Shown here in pieces: positions 57,707-64,000 of a stretch of DNA of 64,000 bases; positions within the stretch are counted from its first letter, which is position 1; each line of letters starts with the position of its first letter. The notes below the pieces were generated by a model. The model ran no database searches, was not told the DNA's origin, and was given only the letters and a program-made list of their open reading frames with translations. The position numbers and the translations under genes are program-made. Source of the stretch: Alopecurus myosuroides (taxonomy: Eukaryota > Streptophyta > Magnoliopsida > Poales > Poaceae); contig CM054058.1 in assembly GCA_028641055.1 (NCBI GenBank), positions 497,071,919 through 497,135,918 of the forward strand. The letters are read 5' to 3'.

Positions 57707-58430
57707 TTAGCGACGCGGTGTGCGCGCGATACTTAAGTGTGATGCTGGAAGGGCCTGCGAAGTCTTGGTTGAAAAACTTACCCGCAAACTCAATCAATAG
57801 CTGGCAGGAGTTGAAGGACCAGTTCATCAAAAAAATTCAAGGGAACTGCAAGCAGCCGATGACCATTACTGACCTAGAAAATTGTGTCCAAAAAAAGGGG
57901 AGTCTGCTCAGCACTGGTCTCGACGTGTCGTACAAATCATACATTCATCGGTCGGACTTACCGCTCAGCAAGCAGTCATAGCATTGGAGCGAAATTGCAG
58001 ATTTGATCCATTAAAGCACAAGCTGGGGCATATCAAGCGATAAGTAAACGATATGAGCGAGTTAATGGACGTAATGACCAAGTATGCAGAGTCTGACAAA
58101 ACAAAGGATGCAGACTCAAACGATGAGAAGTCTGCTAAATCAAAGAAAGCTGGAAACAAGGGTATCGAGAACCCAAATCAGAGTAACAGCAACCCCAGAA
58201 CTTGAATAATAACAAGCGCAAAATGGGAAGGAACCTCAGATTTAGTGGCTAACACAAACACAGGTTAAATAAATCAGCGTCAGGGGAATAACTTCAGAGC
58301 AAATCAAAATTTTCGACCTAACAGTTTTGTTCAGGCTCAACAGGCTCTAAAACGACCATGCCCAAGATATAGCAAAAACGGAAAGTTAGCAAATCATTCA
58401 TGGGAAAATTGCTTCATTATGAAAGGTTTC
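57707..58430 (+). pseudogene. Gypsy gag, C-terminal part
   Basis: Resumes the capsid frame after the LARD: ARYLSVMLEGPAKSWLKNLP, SWQELKDQFIKKIQG, typical Retrotrans_gag. Frameshifts near 57900 and 58200 follow, then a degenerate Cys/His cluster ending in WENCFIMKGF. Confidence 0.8.
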
Positions 58431-61400
58431 AGGCCTAGTGGTAACAATAACTATGGACCGGGAAACAATGGAGGAGGTAGTTCCGGCAACATGGGAGCCG
58501 GGCACTCGGGACCTGGCAATCCAGGACCCGGAAATCAGAATCCGGGTCACCCTGGTCAGGGTAACCTGGGAAACACTCAAGGCGGCGGTCACCAAGGAGT
58601 AAATTCTGGTTTTCAAACAAACTCGAAACAGTTAAGCTCAGGCCAATACCATGTGTTTACTACAAGTTCATTCAGGACGGAACGCAAGGTGCAGAAACGC
58701 GCAGTCAATACGGTAGCCCCTGCTGTCCCTAGATGGCTCAATTGGTCAGAGCAGCCCATAACCTGGAGTCGGGAAGATCATCCTCCTAGAATTGAAAGTC
58801 CGGGAAGTGTGGCTCTCATTGTGGCTCCACAAGTTGGAAGTTATAAGTTGGACAAAGTGTTGATGGATGGTGGAAGCAGTATAAACATACTCCATTACGA
58901 CATGTTCAATAGGATGAACCTGCAAGAGAAACAACTCCAGCAATCATCAACTGTTTTCCATGGGATTGTACCTGGTAAGTTTGCACAGCCTATTGGAAAA
59001 ATATACCTTGAGGTTGCTTTTGGAGTATTTGAAAATTGCAGGACGGAGATGCTAGGGTTTGAGGTGGTAAAATTCAAAAGTATGTATCATGCTTTGTTTG
59101 GACGACCGGCTTATGCAAAATTCATGGCAAGGCCTTGCTACGTCTACCTCAAGCTAAAGATGCCAGGACCTAACGTAAACATAACGGTCAACGGGGATAG
59201 AGACATAGCCTTGGAATGCGAGGAAGGTGATGCAACATATGCAGAGACTGCGTGTGCAGAAGAAGAGTTGAAACTGTATAAGTCGCAAGTTGATCCAGAA
59301 GATATGACCTCGCTCAAAAAGCCATCAATCGAGTCTAAGTTAAAATTCCAATCTGCTCAAGACACCAAGTTGGTGGACTTTACCCCCGGGGACTCGTCTA
59401 AGCAGTTCAGCGTGGGGGCTCATATGACAGAAAAATAGGAAAGCGCGCTCATCAAGTTCCTCCGTGAGAATTGGGACATCTTTGCATGGAAATCTTCTCA
59501 CATGCCAGGTGTCCCAAGGGAACTTGCTTAGAACAGTCTAAGTGTGGATCCTAACCTGAAACTTATTCGTCAATTCCTCCGTCGTTTTAATGATAAGAGA
59601 AGAAAGGCAATTGCAGAGGAGATATCAAGGTTACTTGCTGCAGGGTTTATAATTGAGGTGTTACACCCAAAGTGGTTAGCCAGTCCAGTCCTGGTTATCA
59701 AGAAAAACGGAACTTGGAGGATGTGCATCGACTACATAGACCTGAACAAAGCATGACCTAAGGACCCGTTCGCTTTACCCCGTATTGATCAGATTATAGA
59801 CTCTACAGCTGGTTGCGAATTGCTATGTTTTCTGGATGCATACTCAGATTATCACAAAATCAAAATGAAGGAAGAGGACCAAGAGAATACGTCATTTATT
59901 ACTCCGTTTGGAGCTTTCTGTTACACGTCAATGCCTTTTGGGTTAAAAAATGCAGGAGCAACTTATGAGAGATGTATTCAAAACTGTTTGGAAAGTCAGA
60001 TTGGGCGAAACATGCACGCTTATGTAGATGACATAGTGGTAAAATCCCAGAAAGGTGACACTTTGATCTCAGACCTAGAAGAGACGTTTGCCAGCTTACG
60101 CAAATACCAGATGAAACTTAACCCAACAAAATACGTTTTTGGAGTGCCAGCTGGAAAGTTACTGGGTTTCATTATTTCAGAGAGAGGTATTGAAGCAAAC
60201 CCGGAAAAAAATCAGGCTATACATAACCTGAAGAAGCCGGTTTTCCTGAAGGACGTTCAGAAGTTTACAGGTCGTGTCGCTGCCTTAAGCCGGTTTATAA
60301 GCAGGTTAGGCGAAAAAGCTATACCTTTGTATCGACTCTTGAAGAAAACCGACACCTTCGTATGGAATTAAGAGGCGGATGAGGATTTGGAGGCTTTGAA
60401 AAAACAACTTTATAATGCACCAATCTTGGTTGCGCCTGAGAAAAAGAAACCAATGTTATTATACATAGTAGCCAATAACAGGGCAGTCAGTGCGGTCGTA
60501 GTTGTGGAACGTAAGATGGAAGGAAAGGAGGGTCTTGTCCAGCGCCTGGTTTCCTATGTCACTGAGGTCTTGACAGAGTCCAAGCAACGTTACTTGCATT
60601 GGCAGAAGTTAGTTTTTGGCGTATTCATGGCCAGTCGCAAGCTAAAACATTACTTTCAGGAACATCGCATTACTGTGGTCAGTTCAACACCCTTTTCAGA
60701 TATTATTGAGAACAGAGAAGCAACATGGAGAGTTGCAAAATGGGCTATTGAGATGGGGCTATATCGCATCAAATATGAGCCCAGGACTACAATAAAGTCT
60801 CAGGCCTTGATCGAATTTATAAATGACTGGACACAATTACAGGTTCCACCGGATAAGCCTGATACAAAATACTGGACTATGCATTTTGACGGGTCTCGAC
60901 AACTGGAAGGTTCAGAAGCTGGTGTGATGTTAACATCCCCAAGAGGTGACAAATTGCGCTACATCTTACAAATTTCATTCAAATGCACTAATAATGCAGC
61001 AGAGTATGAAGTTTTACTTCATGGACTTCGAATTGCAAAGGAGATGAGCGTAACCCGGATTCGATGTTTGGGTGATTCAGACCTTGTTTCTCAACAAGTT
61101 ACAGGAACCTGCGATTCTAAAGACCCAGTTATGGCAGCTTACAGGCGAGCGGTTACCCAGCTAGCCAGATATTTTCAGGGATATCAGGTTGATCACATTG
61201 ATCAATGTCTTAATGAGGTAGCTGATGCACTAGCTCGTTTGGGTTCCCAGAAGAAAAAAGTTCCACCTAATGTTTTCCTGGACGAACTTCATAGTCCGTC
61301 GGTCAAGATTCCAACGGAGGAAGACCTAGCAAACCCAGACCCGGAATCAGAATTGATAGCAGTGTTGCGTACAAGGCCAGAGTGGACTGAACCATACCTA

Positions 61401-62611
61401 GCATACCTTACAAGAGGCGAACTCCCGCAGGACAAGGTTATAGCTTGACAGGTTATCAGAAGGTCAAAATAAAATACAGTTATCAATGGTGAGTTATATA
61501 AGAGAAGTGTAATTGGAATCTTCCAGCGGTGCGTTTCTCCAGAAGAAGGATGTCAGATCCTGAGGGAAATTCATTCAGGAGATTGTGGCCATCATGCAAG
61601 TTCAACATTTTTGGTTAAAAAAGCCTTTAGACATTGTTTTTTCTGGCTTACCGCAAATGCTGACGCGGGAAACATAGTGAAAACCCGTGAAGGATGTCAA
61701 AGATACGCAAGGCAGGATCACGTACCAGCTCAGGATTTGCGTATGATTCCCAAAACTTGGCCTTTCGCGGTCTGGGGACTTGATATGGTAGGACCTTTCA
61801 AAAGGTCATCAGATAAAAAGACTCATCTTCTGGTGGCAGTGGATAAAATTACAAAGTGGGTAGAAGCAGAACCAATCAGTAAATGTGACGCGGTTACAGC
61901 AGTCAAGTTCTTAAAAAAGTTGATTTTCAGATTTGGTTACCCACACAACATTATAACAGACAATGGAGCAAATTTGTCAGAGGGGGAAATGCATAAGTTT
62001 TGTGAACAAAACCATATACGACTCGACCTTGCTTCGGTAGTATATCCACAGTCCAATGGACAGGCAGAACGAGCTAACCAAGAATTACTCAAAGGTATCA
62101 AACCTAGACTCCAGGTACTGGAAAAAACTACGGGGTGCTGGGTCGACGAGTTACTCCAAACAGATCAGCAGGTTATACACCATTTTTTCTGGTTTATGGA
62201 GCTGAAGCAGTTTTGCCAAGTGATATTTGTCATGATTCACCCTGAGTGGCTTCTTATGTGGAGACTCAGAACGAGTTAGCTCGTCAAGATTCGCTTGATG
62301 TTTTAGAAGAAGCACGCGATCTCGCAGCATCCAGGTCAGCCATATATCAGCAGGACCTGCGTCGCTATCATAGCCGGAGAGTTAAAACTCGAAGTTTTCA
62401 AGAAGGGGACTTAGTGTTACACTTGATTCAAAATAAGGATGGGATGCACAAGCTAAGTCCTCCATGGGAGGGGCCATTTGTAGTAAGTAAGATACTACAC
62501 AATGGGTCATATTACCTCATTGATATGCGTGATGCTGATAAATCACGAACATCTGAGGATGAAACTGGAAGACCATGGAACATAGCCCAGTTGAGGCCAT
62601 ATTATACATAG
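58431..62611 (+). pseudogene. Gypsy pol: protease, RT, RNase H, integrase, broken
   Basis: A Gly/Asn/Pro-rich linker leads to protease (VLMDGGSSINI, near 58855). RT about 59540-60200 (WRMCIDYIDLNKA, FGAFCYTSMPFGLKNAGATY, catalytic YVDDIVVKS). RNase H about 60870-61240 (FDGS, NNAAEYE, GDSDLV, ADALARLG). Integrase about 61740-62200 with DDE residues in LDMVGPF, TDNGAN and GQAERANQE, and a C-terminal WEGPFVVSKIL. Lesions: TAG after the protease near 59436, TAG near 59529, TGA at 59753-59755 just after LNKA, TAA near 60369, TGA at 61446, and a frameshift near 62240. The domain order RNase H before integrase identifies Ty3-gypsy. Confidence 0.9.
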
Positions 62612-62727
62612 GATCGTTGTAATCACTATGTTATGATTGGCAATAAAAGGCAGACTTAGACAAAATCTAAGTTACTGCATTTGTCTCATAAATTTATCAT
62701 TACAGTAAAACATCTTTTTTCATGATT

Positions 62728-62740
62728 ACTTGGGGGCTGA
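62728..62740 (+). other. Purine-rich tract after gypsy pol
   Basis: ACTTGGGGGCTGA followed by TGTTAGAGC. The sequence after it does not match the 5' LTR, so it is not the LTR-adjacent tract; similar tracts follow pol in Tat-type elements. Confidence 0.45.
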
Positions 62741-63477
62741 TGTTAGAGCACAGTCTATATCTCGAGAATCTGGCAAACGCCAAAATATATTGGTTATACT
62801 TGTCAGTCAGTCAGTGGTTACAAGCCAATTAATGACCTAGATGTTTAAACCTGGATGAGTTAATCATGCTATAACCCGGGAAAACCGGGTTACTATGACC
62901 CTCAACTCACTAGAGTTAAAACACTAGATTATGTCATGCGAAAAACCGACTGAGCTAGATAGCAAAGAAAAACCAAATCAAGGAAAATCTCGAATAACAA
63001 ATTAAGGGTACTACAAAAAAATTTAACCCGGAAACAAAAATTTCCCATAACCTCGCATGAAACTAGGTTATCACAAACCAAACTGTATCTTAAGCGCACA
63101 TGCGCACTTCCCAAAAATAGGACTTGAAATAAAGCAGTTTATCTAGCCTCTTAAAGACCCATCAGGGCCAAATTTGATATTTCTCAAAAATTCAAAGATT
63201 AATTCGCAGCAGTTTTTCCTTTCTGCTGGGCTAGGTCTTCAGCTGCCGGTTCTTTAGCTGCCGGGTCTTGAAGCGTCGGGTCTTCAGTCTCCGTTTCAGT
63301 TGCCGACTGAATGACCTCTGTCTCTTTGACATCATCAGTAGGAACATACTTCTACTCCAGCTGAGCTAGAGCATAAGTAGTGTTCTCCGGTTCATACAAA
63401 GGACGAGGTGGAGCAGAAACAGATGGGGTGACAGTATGAGGCACGCCAGACGAAGATGCTACTGAAAGCCGGCTTTT
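62741..63477. other. Post-pol spacer of the gypsy element
   Basis: Non-coding AT-rich DNA then Gly/Ser codon-like repeats (GCCGGTTCTT, GCCGGGTCTT, GTCGGGTCTT near 63245-63285). CCGGGTTA motifs recall the 5' LTR. Confidence 0.4.
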
Positions 63478-63960
63478 CTACGAGACTTGGTGGACAGCAG
63501 CGATTGTCTGGGGACAAAAGGCCGTCTTGCGCTCACCTGATGAAGTATAACCCAGACACATCTCCTTCAGCTTGACTTTCTCAGCAATAGTACAAGCCTG
63601 GAACCGGCACTCCCTCTCTATCTTGGTGAAGTCTTTCTTCTCATACTTGGACATATTAGTTTTGTATTCTAGGAAACCTTTGGCGAGAAGACCCGGATCC
63701 AGTTCCGGGTGATAAGCTTTCGCTAGAGACATCACCTTGATAGCTCCACGGCGGCAGGATGATAACATGTGCTCTTCTATCCATTGATGAAGATGAGATA
63801 GTTCCACAAGCATATCACTGAGCCTCTAGGGGAGGTTATCCCAGCCCCGGACAACTTTGATACACTCTCCACCACCAACATATAACTGCCGGATCAGGGT
63901 AAATAGAGCTTTCAATTTCAAGTCAGGGAGTTGGAGATTATTGTCGTGTTTCCTGCCTGC
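63478..63960 (-). pseudogene. Antisense ORF of the gypsy element (aORF)
   Basis: Minus-strand frame reading GGGECIKVVRGWDNLP, an in-frame TAG near 63827, then HLHQWIEEHMLSSCRRGAI, AYHPELDPGLLAKGF and ECRFQACTIAEKV. Tat-lineage plant elements carry such a conserved antisense ORF of unknown function between pol and the 3' LTR. The frame may continue past the window edge. Confidence 0.65.
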
Positions 63961-64000
63961 ATGGTGAAGTAATATTATTGATAAGAACCTAGTTATGCAT

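Larger units (their letters stand above)
44969..64000 (+). mobile_element. Ty3-gypsy retrotransposon (Tat-like), 3' end outside the window
   Basis: 5' LTR, PBS TGGCGCCCACCGTGGGG, gag, protease, RT, RNase H, integrase in gypsy order, a purine tract and then a spacer with an antisense ORF. A long post-pol spacer with an antisense ORF is characteristic of the Tat lineage. Its gag is split by the LARD-like insertion at 47317-57706. The 3' LTR lies beyond 64000. Confidence 0.88.

Noticed and set aside
62741..63400. 3' LTR of the gypsy element starting at TGTTAGAGC
   Set aside because: Sequence does not match the 5' LTR at 44969, and an antisense ORF still follows.

Overview
The window is nuclear DNA of a grass, most likely a Triticeae-type large genome. 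The evidence is two Stowaway MITEs with CTCCCTCCGT ends, an LTR beginning TGATACGTCTCC, nested Copia/Gypsy/LINE/Mutator insertions, GT-AG introns and plant gene families. Nearly all of it is transposable-element DNA. Host genes survive only as fragments. There is one 100-N assembly gap (41831-41930).

Layout. 1-197 is the first coding exon of a sterol delta8-delta7 isomerase (EBP/HYDRA1 type, minus strand). A 7.5-kb L1-type LINE (597-8136, minus, 15-bp target-site duplication) sits in its upstream flank. Next is a Ty1-copia element with very short LTRs (8502-13593), then a CC-NB-LRR resistance pseudogene lacking its NB-ARC core (16006-13887, minus). 16.0-19.8 kb is AT-rich with small repeats. 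A second, nearly full-length LINE (19777-27085, plus, 10-bp TSD) follows, then a scrap of a plastid ribosomal protein bL28 gene.

28-36 kb is a nest. A 5'-truncated LINE (27977-about 36100, minus) is split by a 7006-bp Mutator-like element (28999-36004) with perfect 9-bp TSDs. The element carries two intact, unrecognised intronless ORFs (228 and 132 aa) and two unrelated satellite arrays (about 200-bp and about 347-bp units), but no transposase was recognised. It is the best candidate here for something undescribed.

37.4-43.1 kb is an exploded SIS3-like RING E3 ligase pseudogene (minus), with a separate GDITN-module gene fragment, a segmental duplication, the gap and two MITEs. From 44311 an LTR fragment is followed by a large Ty3-gypsy element (44969 to beyond 64000, plus) with an antisense ORF after pol. 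Inside its gag sits a LARD-like non-autonomous retrotransposon (47317-57706) with two 4.7-kb LTRs about 99% alike by eye and an internal region of only 0.94 kb. The LTR holds a tRNA-like Pol III module and exon-like pieces.

Nesting gives relative ages: the LARD is younger than the gypsy, and the MULE is younger than LINE 3. All TE polyproteins carry frameshifts or stops. Coordinates of decayed coding regions are approximate, and family assignments rest on reading motifs by eye without database searches.
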